NCBI GenBank assembly: GCA_002049455.2
Contig: KV918770.1
Location: 434,001 to 498,000 of the forward strand
Length of the DNA: 64,000 nt
From: Porphyra umbilicalis
Taxonomy: Eukaryota > Rhodophyta > Bangiophyceae > Bangiales > Bangiaceae
Reading direction: 5' to 3'
How positions within the stretch are numbered: position 1 is the stretch's first letter; every line of letters begins with the position of its first letter. Both the position numbers and the translations under genes were made by a program. Shown in pieces: positions 54,241-64,000 of this stretch. A model generated the notes under the pieces. That model was not told the origin of the DNA. It did no database searches and saw only the letters and a program-made list of their open reading frames with translations.

Positions 54241-54981
54241 TGGCCGAGCCAACGGCGGTCACCCGGTGCCCGATTTCGGAGGGCGCGCTCTCGATGAGCA
54301 ACGGATCACGCAAAGGGCAGCAGTGGTCCCCGGGTCATATCTCATTCATGGGTGATCGCTGACGTCCAAAGCGCGTTCGCCCGTGCGACTGGCTGACAGA
54401 AGAATTTGACCAATGAAGGACCGCTGGACCACGAAAAGAGACTCTCACCTGAGGAGCCCCTAAAGCGCCCGCGAGGTCGCAGAAATGGCCCGCTAGGCTT
54501 TTGCCGTGCAGCCCAGTACCAGGCTGGGAGCAATTCCCAATGCGCTCATGAGGCCATTCAGCAGGGGACTTCTACGGATCCTATTGGCTATCTGCCAGGC
54601 ACGTCCCGCATGGCGCATCTGTCCCGTGCCGTGGGTCGCTTTCAGCCTCTAGACGGCCCTGTTGCAGGCCATCATTGTCTTTGGTTGTTTCGTGCCGACA
54701 GAAGCGTGGTCTTCCTGTGTGCCCCACTTCCAAGCGATTGCCGTCGTTTGCAGCCAGTTTCCTGGCGCCTCAGATTGGGGGAGGTATAAATCGGGCATCC
54801 TTGTTATCGCAAAAGATCCGCGATTATGAGCTGCGAAGATGAGCACCGCACTGGGGGGGATGGGGGGGGGTGCATAGCGCGCGTTACGCGCGCCAGATGC
54901 AGACAAAGCTCTCAGGAGCATCTCAGACCGTATAGTTGCCTCCAGACAATTCTCTTGTCGACCCATCTCACCACATATAAT
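54241..54981. other. No gene recognised
   Basis: A plus frame at 54406-54789 and minus frames at 54342-54533 and 54649-54966 have no domain. G runs lie at about 54856-54870. Confidence 0.35.
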
Positions 54982-55920
54982 TCACGACGGCACTCCTATT
55001 CCTGTTCCTCCCGCAAATTTCAGAAATACTCTAACCTCATTCGAGATATGGGGACCGCGGGGGAGACGGGGGATTTGAAAACGACTGCACTCAGTTTCTG
55101 GCAGCTGAGCGTGACAACTTAGGTTGTAGATTCTCATTGTCATCCAACCGATCACATGTCCCGGAATGCGCGTGTCATCGTTCTGTATAAATTTGGTAGC
55201 GAGCACGGCGGCAAAAAACGCAGTTTCGGCGAGGCACCCTCGGAGCCTGCAGCAAAGGCGCGCAGCGCCGGAGTTGGGTCCCGAGGGTCCCAAGACGTCT
55301 TTGAGTTTTGTGCGCAGGGCAGAGCGTGGCTGCCAAAAGGCTTTGCCCCGGAAAACACTGCAAGGCGGCCCGCGCGGCAGAGAGTAAGGGGTCAGTCTCA
55401 AAATGTGAGCATTCACCGGGGAGCGCTGCACGCCGGCCCCAGCTTCTCTTAAAGATGTTGATGTGGACGCTGCGCCGCGGACAAGCGCGGTCCCTCCACA
55501 TGCCGAACGGTCCCTCCAGCGGTCCCCCCTCAAGAATAGATTGGCGCATTCCAACCTATCGTCCCTCGGGGTACTGCTCACACAGCGCCGGTCCCTGCGG
55601 CGGCCACGTTCCAGAGATAATCTATACATTTTTTGCAACTCATGCAAGGCAGAGAGCGGGTAGTGGACATTGCGGTCGTTTTGGGTCAGCAGCATACGTT
55701 TGAAAAGGGCAAGCAGGTCCCAGCAGGCCTGGTTGCTTCCCCTCGCCTCAATTTTGTGAAGTCCAAGACTGTTAAAGGACCCGCGACTGATGCGACTTGC
55801 CATGTCAGCGCCCCCTTTTGATGAATTGTTTCGATGCATATAAGAAGGCCCTTCATTTTTCGACTCATGATCCACATTGAAATTCGTTGCAGCAGAAAAC
55901 CTTGATGAAGAGAACCGCAA
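54982..55920 (-). CDS. Hypothetical 312-codon open frame
   Basis: The longest uninterrupted minus-strand frame in this part of the window. It has a Ser-rich N-terminus, a helical stretch (DLLALFKRMLLTQNDRNVHY, ALHELQKMYRLSLERGRR), an Arg-rich centre and a Cys pair (ARLCCRLRGC). No family recognised, no neighbours that explain it and no clear splice sites. It could be a real gene, an element ORF, or chance in GC-rich DNA. An ORF this long by chance is possible here, so confidence is low. Confidence 0.3.
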   Translation of the reverse strand: MRFSSSRFSAATNFNVDHESKNEGPSYMHRNNSSKGGADMASRISRGSFNSLGLHKIEARGSNQACWDLLALFKRMLLTQNDRNVHYPLSALHELQKMYRLSLERGRRRDRRCVSSTPRDDRLECANLFLRGDRWRDRSACGGTALVRGAASTSTSLREAGAGVQRSPVNAHILRLTPYSLPRGPPCSVFRGKAFWQPRSALRTKLKDVLGPSGPNSGAARLCCRLRGCLAETAFFAAVLATKFIQNDDTRIPGHVIGWMTMRIYNLSCHAQLPETECSRFQIPRLPRGPHISNEVRVFLKFAGGTGIGVPS

Positions 55921-56225
55921 TTTTACTGTTCAATATTTGGGATGGCGCTCTGGCCGTATGTACCACCTCGTAGAATTGGCCCTGTGGGATTTTTCCGCCC
56001 GACGATGTGTTCAGCAAAGAAGTCTGCAGGGCGCCCGAGTTCGCCGTCCTGCTCCTTGAGCCGCTCCTGCGCCGGGCAGTGCTGCTCTGTCGCTCCCCGC
56101 CGTGCCGCCCGAGTCCGTCGCCCTGCCTCTCGGGCCACCCCTCCGCCGGGCGATGCCGCTATGTCGGGCTGCTACGGGCATTTACGAAGCCCGTCAGGCG
56201 GCGACTGTGCGGCTTAGTTGCTTGA
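55921..56225. other. No gene recognised
   Basis: GC-rich spacer before the helicase-like fragment; short frames only. Confidence 0.35.
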
Positions 56226-56276
56226 TTGGGTTTTTTTTTCGCTTTTTGTACCCGCCCGCATCTTCTTTTGCCCGTC

Positions 56277-57050
56277 ATGGAGGTGGAAAAGCATGCGCGG
56301 ACGGCGTCAGCTCTGAGTTGGCTTGCTGGATGGATCTGCAAAGGCCTCCAGTCGATCGTAGCCAACCAGTCGAGCAGGCAGGACATCAAGGAGGCCTTCC
56401 TCATCCTGAGCGATACGGACGAGGCCGATTGCAATGCCCGCGGCTTCTGCTTTGCCGAGGAGGGCAAGCTGTCGCTCAAAACGGTCTCGAACTGCGTTGT
56501 TGTCAACGCAGACGAACAGAGGTGGGTGTTCATCGCACATATCTGCTCCCAAACGGATACTAAGCCGTTCTCCCTTTCGGTCGCGCTGATGCCCGCGCCG
56601 CCCGTGCTCAACTTGGAATTGCCCCACTTGACTGACTTAAGCGAGCTGGCGGCGGTCATCCTCGTCAGCGGCCGGCACAGTTTCATAACCAGCGGCGCTG
56701 GCGTTGGCAACACCATGTTGCTTCGTACGCTCCTAGCCGCCCATAAGGCCGACGGCGTCGAATAGGCGTTTTTTTTCGCGGACGTCGTACCGTTCTCGGT
56801 GGTTTGGCGCACCAGCGTTTGGTGGTTACTTCTTGGCGACTTTGTAGCGACACTAACACATCGTGTGTCGTCACTAAGTCTCCGACGGGGGCTACTGGCA
56901 AGATCAGACGAACACATCAAAGGAGCATCTGGCCATACAGAAACGCAGCCACTGTGCGCATTTGTTCGCTCTCCATTTTGGATGACCACCCTGAAATTCT
57001 TTGTTCATCTCATGAGAGGTCTAAATTGGTCGATGTATTCCAGGGAGCGC
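56277..57050 (+). pseudogene. PIF1-like helicase N-terminal fragment (P-loop Lys lost)
   Basis: A plus frame from ATG 56277 (MEVEKHARTA) to TAG 56763 holds 130 residues with no domain, then LTDLSELAAVILVSGRHSFI and TSGAGVGNTMLLRTLLAAH, a Walker A region of PIF1 type (compare FITG.AGTGKS..LR). The P-loop Lys is Asn (codon 56709-56711), so ATP binding should be lost. After the stop, VVTKSPTGATGKI at about 56.86-56.91 kb resembles the next PIF1 block (VVTA.TG.AA). A stop and frame change separate the two, perhaps with an intron. Relatives: 26.3-27.6 kb and 61.4 kb. Confidence 0.6.
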
Positions 57051-57399
57051 GAATCCCATGGCCAGACCGGCCGTGTCAAGGAACACACCCAATCACGCGA
57101 CAGAGCTTTAAAGATCCGACGGTCAGAACGGCCTCGGTCCACGCCGCAGGCTCGCCATTCGTTCGCGCGCCGCTCGTCAAACTGCGCCCGCCGCGCTGCC
57201 CCATCTTCCTTCCCTGGCGCCGTGCTCTCACAGTCCCCGCGCAACCCATGCACCACGCCCACTGCCCCTGCCCACCCCCTCCTCCTCCAGCACCCCACCT
57301 TCCATCGCCCCCCCCGCCATCCCCGCATACCTGATTGCCCGACCTTGCCGCACCGCATGGCTTGCCTCCTACAGCTGCAGACAGCTATGTTCAGGGCGG
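57051..57399. other. No gene recognised; pyrimidine-rich stretch
   Basis: 57.24-57.33 kb is C-rich on the plus strand. The overlapping open frames are compositional. Confidence 0.35.
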
Positions 57400-57600
57400 G
57401 AGGCATGAACACAGGGGGGGGCGGCGGGGTGGTACGTGGGGTGGGAGGGGGGTGGTGGGGGGCAGAAGCGGGGTAGGCGGGGAAGGAGGGGGAAGAGGTA
57501 GGGGGGGAGCGGCCGCAGGATCAGCGGCCGCGAGTGCGATGGCGAGGGGCGGGGGGGGGCGGGGACAGACGGCCGCGGTGCAGGATGAGTGGCAGGACGA
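57400..57600. repeat. G-rich low-complexity tract
   Basis: Dense runs of four to eight G on the plus strand across about 170 bp, immediately after a C-rich stretch (57.24-57.33 kb), so the two strands swap G-richness within 150 bp. Non-coding. Confidence 0.7.
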
Positions 57601-59164
57601 AGGGCAGCGTGTGGGCAAAGAAGGTTTTTGCGAGGAGCTGAGGGTCGTCTGGCGAGGCACAGTGCCCGCGCTTAAACACCTCGCGCAGCCCTTCCTGGCC
57701 TTGTCAGAGTCCTGGGGCAGCCTTGCACGGACGGGCGGTGCCAGCCAATCAGCTGTGGACTTCCATTCCAAGATTGCCGGCGATCCGCACAAGGCCTGGC
57801 GTCCAAATCAACCTCGGACCCGAGCAGTGCGGGTCGGTATTTCATCGCCAGGATATTTACAAATTTGCCGGCTTGTAAATCTATAACGAGTAGACGCAAG
57901 GGAATGTTTTGAGATAGCCATGCGAAGCTCCTGTGAGATGGCCTCAGCATAATTCGAAGGATCCTGTGCAAAACAGTCTCGTGGATCGGAGGATTTCCCA
58001 CACTTTAGACTACCTGATATTCGAGTTTTCTCTGTGATTAGGTAGTTCATCTTTAGACGTTATGGACTCGCCATACGAATCATGTTCGGGACTGATTCTG
58101 GAATTGTTCCAGAAGCAGTGTCATCCTGACCCATCGATCATCTGGGGGATCGTCCTTCGAAAAAAATGTGAGGACTTGTTCATTCGATAGTCTGACTGCC
58201 TCTTCGGCAAACCATATATCTCCCTTCTCCGCCAGTCGCGTGAACGAAAGCTCCTTTACACTCCCTTCGTTCAGACCATCGCCCATCGTGTCAACTAACG
58301 AATCACTTTCGCGACTCTATATTTTAGTGCGAGCGCTTCCGACATGTCTTGAACTCGGTGATTGCGAGATCCGGACGTACTGTGTCAGGAGGATGAGGGA
58401 CGAGGATGTCACTGAGCTGAAAACGAAGGCACTGCGTGTGAGAGAGACCCAAGAATTCATAAAAGAGGACTGGGTTCGTCCAGGACTTGACTCGGTGACC
58501 GCGCCGACGAATGTTTACCCAGTTCCGATGCCCTCTGCGCCAGGCAACAGCGTGCCTGTCGCACGAATACGAAGTCACATTGAGGCTCCCTCTGCACACG
58601 TTCCAGGAGCGACGCCTCATGAGCAAGTCTTGCTCTGTGATCGAAAATAGCCAACAGTCCTGACGACGTCACTCGAAGTGGTGCAGGCTATCATCTGCGA
58701 TCGATTCTTTTTGAGGCAAGAGTCAACAACAATCCGGCGCACTCGTCCACTACATCGATAACGACGATCCCCAGGTTGATTGTACTCCGACGCCAGGACA
58801 GTCGTGAGCATGATCCCCAGGATGGTCTTACTCCGGCTTCAGGGAAGTTCTCAGTACGACACGCAGAACGATCAGAACCAGCGAATCGGAATGACCCTTC
58901 ATGAGAATTTAGCAGCAACTTCGCCGGACAATTGCCGAATCTTAAGGTGCTGGTGGGAGGATGATTCCCACTGAACATCGGTGCAGGCAGTTTTCGAGCA
59001 CCTATGAACTCCACTGCGGGCTCTGTCTTCAAGATGATCAACAAGTGGGCATTTCTGGATCTCATGATCAATATGCGACAGTTCTGCGAACAGTTGGTGC
59101 GCGTGTTCGAATCTGGCAGTTCTCGGTTTGAAGTAATCGGGGACAAAACATCTTAGATTATGGT
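57601..59164. other. No gene recognised
   Basis: Frames at 57672-58001 (minus), 58168-58650 (plus) and 58691-59146 (minus) have no domain I know. A short echo (GATCCCCAGG.T near 58767 and 58811; CTTACTCCG/GTACTCCG) hints at a small tandem duplication. Nothing else supported. Confidence 0.35.
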
Positions 59165-59760
59165 TTGCGCGCAGCGCCCTGTTGTGGGCCCTCAGAGCCC
59201 GCGCAGGGCCTACCCAATCTGCTCCGTCAGAAAACGGTCGCAGGCTGCTTTTGTTCGTCCGTCTGCGACCACCCCCGATTGCTGAGCGTTCAACAGTGAC
59301 TGTGTTCAGCCCCGGTTTTAGCCAGTGGGCCGGGGCTCAAACGTATTTAGGGCTGGGGGAGGTGTAGCGGGGATGAGCGGGTGGGCTGGGGCGGAATGGC
59401 GTGGCGTTGTGTTGAGTGGGGCGTGGCGGCGTGAAGTGGCGTGGCCTTGGGTGCGGTGTGGCTGCGTTACACGGGTGGGGTGGCGTGGCGCGAGTGGCGC
59501 GGGCGGTATGGCGTGGTGGGGTGACGCGGGTGCGATGGCGTAAGGTAGGGTGGCGCGGGTGGCTTGGGGAGGTGTGGGGCGGCGTGGGATCGCGGGGGAT
59601 TTGATGGGGTGCGGTGGGGGCTGACCGGGTCCGGTGGGGTGGGGTGGGATTTGCTCGTGTCGGGTCGGGTCGTGTGAGGTTGCGTGCGATGGGGTCGGGA
59701 CGAGTCGGGTCGGGTCGGACCCTCTTGGGCAAGGTGGGGTGGGGTAGGGCGGTGTGAGAG
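59165..59760. repeat. Dispersed repeat with G-rich tail, copy 2
   Basis: 59165-59345 matches 29287-29487. It is followed directly by a GTGGGGT/GGCGTGG-type simple repeat to about 59760. The 264-codon minus frame crossing it (59318-60112) is Thr/Pro/His-rich because of the repeat and is not called a gene. Confidence 0.65.
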
Positions 59761-61368
59761 CGGTAGATGAGATAGAGTGCGAAGCGTGAATGATGGCGCA
59801 GTTGTGGCACTGTCGTATGAACGGGAGTGCAGAACGGACAGGCAGGGACATGATCACTTCGCGCCATAGCGGCGACATACATTTCATCTTCTGGACGGGC
59901 CCGCGAAACTTTATTCTGTGGAACCCTCCATGCGCTAGCCAGCCAACGGGCAAAATTATCGTACAGAGCATCGCAAAAATGGTGCTCTGTGCATGAAGAA
60001 CACCCGTTTTTCCCTGTGTCTGAAGGATGAGCAACTGTGGTGCTAGCCGTCCATTGCTCTCTGGAGGCACGGAGATGGACACGTCACGCAGACACGGGCA
60101 CCCCTGGGACATCCTCTGCGTGGGGCTTCATGATATGCTTCTTGGGTACTCTACGAGCTCTGTCCGGCCGACATGCACCAGGGTAGCAACGCTGTGTTCG
60201 TGCCTGCTCACTCATCTTTAGCCGTCAATTTGTCAATAGTATTTTATGGTTTGCATGCTGTTGTTCGATAGTGACGGCCCATACCAGTTCGTGCGAAAAA
60301 AGAGTGATAGCTTTTCGACAGTTTATCAGAGGGTGCTTTCACTTTGAAATTGCTCGAATGCGACCGAATGTGGCTCAAGAGGCGCAAGCCGACCCACCGG
60401 CGCGAGGCCCTAGCCGGCTCACGGGCACTAGTACCTCATTCACGGTGCATCGGCCTCTCGAGTCAGCATATCATCGCCGCGTTCGACACGATCGGAACTT
60501 CGATGCACATCGAAGAATGCAGCGAAAGCGCTCGTTGTTCGACTGATGCGCCTCGGGCCGGAACGATTCGATTTCGATGAGAAAAACTCAAATGCGGACG
60601 ATCTAGAATCAGTCCTTTTCTTGAAGCTGAGCACATGTGAACGTGATCGACCAGCATATGACGTCAAAGTCCTGTTTTTAGTCGGGCTCGGGCGGGGGTG
60701 GTCTTGACGGCGCAGCAGATATGCTCGCAAATGGGGTGAAAAAGGAATCGATGGGGGCCAGCCACGCGATCTCATTTGCTGTGAAACAGGCGAGAGCCGT
60801 GGCTGCAAGCGCTCAATCAGTGACGATCGTCCATGTCTGCCCCCGTTGTGTGATGCCTCGTATCGGGGTCGGTCACGTGTAGGCACTACTTTCCGACAGT
60901 CGACCAGGGTCCAAAAACCGACCTGGGATCGTCTGATGGCCTCGCCACGCGTGTTTGTGTGCGAGATATTCCAGAACTTCTCGCACACGCTCACGTGCCG
61001 ACTACAATGGTACCGAAAGGAGCCTGTTTTGAGCGTAAGTCCTGCGTTTGCGCAACTGCCGTTCGAGGCAGCTTTATAGAAATGAAGCAGCCGTGATTGC
61101 GACGAGGCGCTATCATTGGTTCACATGCGTGCGTGCACGCTGAGAGCCCGTCGTCAAGACTGGGTCTCAGCACCCGTCAGGGCACCACGGTCGATCAAAA
61201 ATCTGCTCCAGTCAAGGCGCTACCCAGTTGGCTTCGTGCGCGGTTCCTCTTTGAGGCGCCGCTCTTATTTTCCTGATCTATTCATCCTCTTTCCCCATTC
61301 TGCCCACCTGCACGACCAGGAGTCCTTACCACCAACCCGCGGACAGCGAGTCGACATGGACGGTCGCT
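59761..61368. other. No gene recognised
   Basis: Short frames only. A 17-bp word at about 60099 is shared with 33249 in a weakly similar context. No splice or element ends that I can defend. Confidence 0.35.
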
Positions 61369-61617
61369 GTGCCATTTGCGCTTTCGATCTCGTGCGGGAG
61401 AACGACCGTCAGCGGTTCTGCCCACCCGGTTTTTCAGGTTACTTCTTGGCAGCTTCGAAGCGAAACAGACGAGAGCTGGGTCGCCAAGATGTCACCACCG
61501 GGGGCTACTGAGATAGTAATACGGTGGATCCAAGGGAACGCTCCAGGAAACGGACAGCTAACCGGTGCGTCCGGTTCCAGATCTTTTTGGGGCAAAATAC
61601 TTGTCCTGCGGTTCTGA
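61369..61617 (+). pseudogene. Fragment related to the 56.8 kb helicase-like segment
   Basis: The plus frame reads VTSWQLRSETDESWVAKMSP then PGATEI. It aligns with VTSWRLCSDTNTSCVVTKSP then TGATGK at 56.82-56.91 kb. The DNA is similar too (GGTTACTTCTTGGC, GGGGGCTACTG). It is a short remnant of the same PIF1-like family or of the element carrying it. No other helicase motif is nearby. Confidence 0.5.
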
Positions 61618-62786
61618 GAATCCTTCGCAATATACTCTGCGGAAACAGATCTGCGGATTCAAACTGAAGCAATTCGACAAGTGACACGCGACCAAAATTG
61701 TCATTCAAATAACACTGTGAACCACGAGACAGGAACGCGCCCACCGTACTTTCGTGCTGGTCACAAGCGCCAACCTACAAAGCAAGCACAATCGACCCGT
61801 GACGCACCGCCGCCTCCACCGCCGCAACAACCACCGCCAGACGTGACTGATACAGTCAGTATCCGGATGTATGAGCTCCAGGTATATGTCACATGCTATA
61901 TATGTGGCAGAATCGCGATCGACAATTTCCTTGGGAACCATCGACTAATCTCGACATCGTCTTCTGGAATGCAGCCCACGCAGGGGGAACTGGCAAAACG
62001 CTTCGGATTTGTCGCACACTGCACCCATCGATGTGAACACACCGTCATCCGTCCCTCCATTGATGACTCTGACAATCGTTCTGGGCTTCACTGTCGCCGA
62101 TGCCACCGTCATCGACTCCACCATCTTCTTCCGCACAGCGGTTGTCCAGCCACATAGAGACAGACTGGGCTGGACGAGGCTGACGAAGGCCATGCCACTG
62201 AAAGCGAAGAAAGTGACGCCTCGTATGGCAGGGAGAGCGACGAATCGGACGGCGGGAGGAGTAGCGTGTCGGACGTTAGAGAATTTAAATGGGCGGGCGG
62301 CGGGTACAGTGCCAACTTGGAAGGCGAGAGGCATGACGGCACGGACGGCAAGTGTCGTAACGGGTCCGACACGAGAGCGATTGAGGACCCGTCGGAGAGC
62401 AACGGTAAACGATCATCATAAACCCCTGGTCGTATTCTTCTGATCAATTTTCTCAGAAAATAATCTGAACATACTTCAGTCCTGTATGAATTCTGGTGGT
62501 TGCCAGCTCGAAAGTTTTCCTGCCCGGCCGCGGCGATGGCTGTCGACGAACAGCAGTAGTGTCAATAATGACTGCACGGATCAGACGCAGCAGAGGCGCA
62601 GACTGGGATGCCACGAGGGCCCCGACATCCAATCATGTGGTTGTTTTACTGTAGTTGCCTCTGGTGTGGGCGCCGACGAGCCAATCAATGTTCAATAAAT
62701 CGCGGTTTGTCCGCGGCTCCACCCCCAGGCCAGCAGCGCCCTGAGTTTTACAGTGAAAGTGGTTCGTTCGCATTTTGATTTCCGTA
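61618..62786. other. No gene recognised
   Basis: Frames at 61681-62157 and 62009-62443 (plus), and 61945-62334 (minus) have no domain. A short CCGCC/CCACCG Pro-coding patch lies near 61808-61842. Confidence 0.35.
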
Positions 62787-62918
62787 CAGGCGTTCCCGAA
62801 AAATCCTCGCATGCCACCTGATGCACCACTCTGACAAACAGTCCTTCACGGGGTCGCAGAGGCCGATTTGTCATAGTGATGCAACAGTTGGCGTGCAAGG
62901 TTGTTCAGAGAACGGCTG
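62787..62918. mobile_element. 132-bp hairpin MITE, copy 2, TA-flanked
   Basis: It begins CAGGCGTTCCC and ends GAGAACGGCTG, with TA at 62785-62786 and 62919-62920. It has the same length as copy 1 (47083-47214) and the same loop word (GGGGTCG). The arms pair less well, but the inner CACTCTGACAAA / TTTGTCATAGTG still pairs and differs from the same position in copy 1. Confidence 0.88.
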
Positions 62919-62920
62919 TA

Positions 62921-64000
62921 GGGCTGACGCGGTTACTCCCGAATTCGGTCGACAGCAGCTACGGCCGCCGCACGGGCGTCGACGCTGGCGTCGCAGCCGT
63001 TGCGAGACGCCTGCCCGGCGGTCGGTGGCCACCGACATCCGCCCGCGTGAGAGGCCTACGATCCAAGAAAATCGATATCGAAGTTTTCAGGAGCCTGGAT
63101 CCCACTGAGGCTGGGTATGCAACAACCTCGATAAAACTTCGACGTCGTGGTCTTTGCATTGCTCACGATGGCTCTCAAGCCGAGGGATTAGCTGCGTCGA
63201 TAGCTCGTGTCGCGCCCCATGAAATACGCTCACTGGTTCTCACTGCCGTTTACGACAATAGCCAGCAAAAAAAGAAACAACGTGTTTCCTGTGATTTATC
63301 GTATCGCTCGATATTTCTTTGTCGGCCGGTTTATTGCCAGTGCTCACTACGGCAGCTGCGCCAAAAAACGCTGCTGAATCGCAGCCTCGGCATCGGTGCC
63401 CCCCCTTCCGCTCCCGTCGGGCCCCCCCACACCCCGCTTACCGCCGTCCTCCAGCCTCCTCACGCCGCCGTCCTTCCTTCATCGCTCACCGCTGTCCCTG
63501 CCCCCTCCGTCACCGCCGCAGTCGCTTGTCGCGGCGTATCTCTCACCTGCGCCACCGGTCCATTCGCGAACCTGACGCTGCTCCGCGAGCCGCTCCTCTC
63601 GCCCGCGGCCCGATTCTTTCGCGGCGCATTTCATCGCCTCCGTTGCTCATACGGCGGCAGACACGCCTGTTAAAGCCCTCAGCACGAGATCAACACCAAA
63701 TCAATGGGGGTGATATAAAGCAGCGCAACAGTCAGGGCACAGAATAAATGAATATGGGTCGCGAGCCAGAAGAGGAAGGGGAGTCATCTACGACGGCACC
63801 AGGTCCCCGTCGTTACTCCTCTCTTTCTAGGTATTGCTACTCGCCGAGCCCCACACCCTGTCCTCTTCAAACCAAAGAATCACGAGGACTCACCTTTATC
63901 TTCGTACGACGCAGAGGTTGCAGACGGACGAGGTGGGCGTCGGCGTCTGGAAGCAGGGTTTGGCATCTAGGCGGGACACACAATTGTGCGTAGGCTGGCG
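62921..64000. other. No gene recognised
   Basis: The longest plus frame (62876-63673) starts inside the MITE and is Pro/Ala/Arg-rich, with no domain. Frames at 63319-63747 and 63748-63993 (running toward the edge) also lack domains. Confidence 0.35.

Noticed and set aside
56159..56989. 276-codon minus-strand open frame
   Set aside because: Antisense to the helicase-like fragment with the visible P-loop region.
59318..60112. 264-codon minus-strand open frame
   Set aside because: Most of it is translation of the G-rich simple repeat; no domain in the remainder.
33241..60165. 17-bp match between 33.25 and 60.10 kb as a repeat family
   Set aside because: The flanking similarity is too weak to define an element; kept only as a note.

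Overview
This window looks like repeat-dominated, intron-bearing nuclear DNA of a eukaryote, most likely an alga or a similar protist. That reading rests on Ty3/gypsy and Ty1/copia retrotransposon pieces, a KDZ-like DNA transposase with a canonical GT-AG intron, CACTA-type and Tc1/mariner (IS630)-type transposases, two Ulp1-like protease modules and at least eight short inverted-repeat elements. The copia RNase H end resembles the Osser-type elements known from green algae; red algae also fit. This is a weak inference. I saw no rRNA, tRNA or housekeeping gene. Almost every recognisable coding region carries frameshifts or stops, so this is a transposon graveyard. Composition is a mosaic of GC-rich blocks, AT-rich insertions and long G runs.

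Layout. 1-5.3 kb: a Ty3/gypsy copy on the minus strand (RT, protease, zinc knuckle and gag in reverse order), with a 546-bp solo LTR inserted in it (5-bp target duplication). 5.9-6.95 kb: a GC-rich block repeated at an exact 656-bp offset. 8.3-14.2 kb: a KDZ-like transposase followed by a Ulp1-like protease on the plus strand. It is split by a 752-bp hAT-type element (8-bp duplication) and a 1.4-kb TA-flanked inverted-repeat element; the reading frame continues when both are removed. 18.36-19.10 kb: a second copy of the hAT family. 19.7-23.03 kb: a second gypsy copy on the plus strand, joined abruptly to a copia RT/RNase H (23.07-24.71 kb). 24.7-25.43 kb: a cluster of five perfect or near-perfect hairpins. 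25.43-25.86 kb: a candidate copia LTR with a primer-binding site. 26.3-27.6 kb: a broken PIF1-like helicase. 28.2-28.7 kb: three MITE ends or copies side by side.

29-36 kb is mostly minisatellite, G-rich tracts and dispersed repeats. 36.6-38.2 kb may be a spliced gene of unknown function. 39.65-40.8 kb holds a nearly intact DDE transposase, 41.06-42.0 kb a ~168-bp satellite with alternating A/B monomers, and 43.1-45.8 kb a CACTA (Tnp2-like) transposase. 46.2-49.1 kb holds three decayed members of an unrecognised protein family, with a possible relative at 34.8 kb. 49.1-53.4 kb is a second, unrelated-looking Ulp1-bearing gene that carries a 236-bp hAT-like insertion. 53.76-54.24 kb is a Mutator-like short element. 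PIF1-like helicase fragments recur at 56.3-57.0 and 61.4 kb. A 132-bp hairpin MITE occurs twice (47.1 and 62.8 kb), TA-flanked both times.

The genes do not form a pathway. They are layered mobile elements whose nesting can be ordered from target duplications and restored reading frames. Coordinates are hand-read, and several frameshifts lie in homopolymers, so some could be sequence error.
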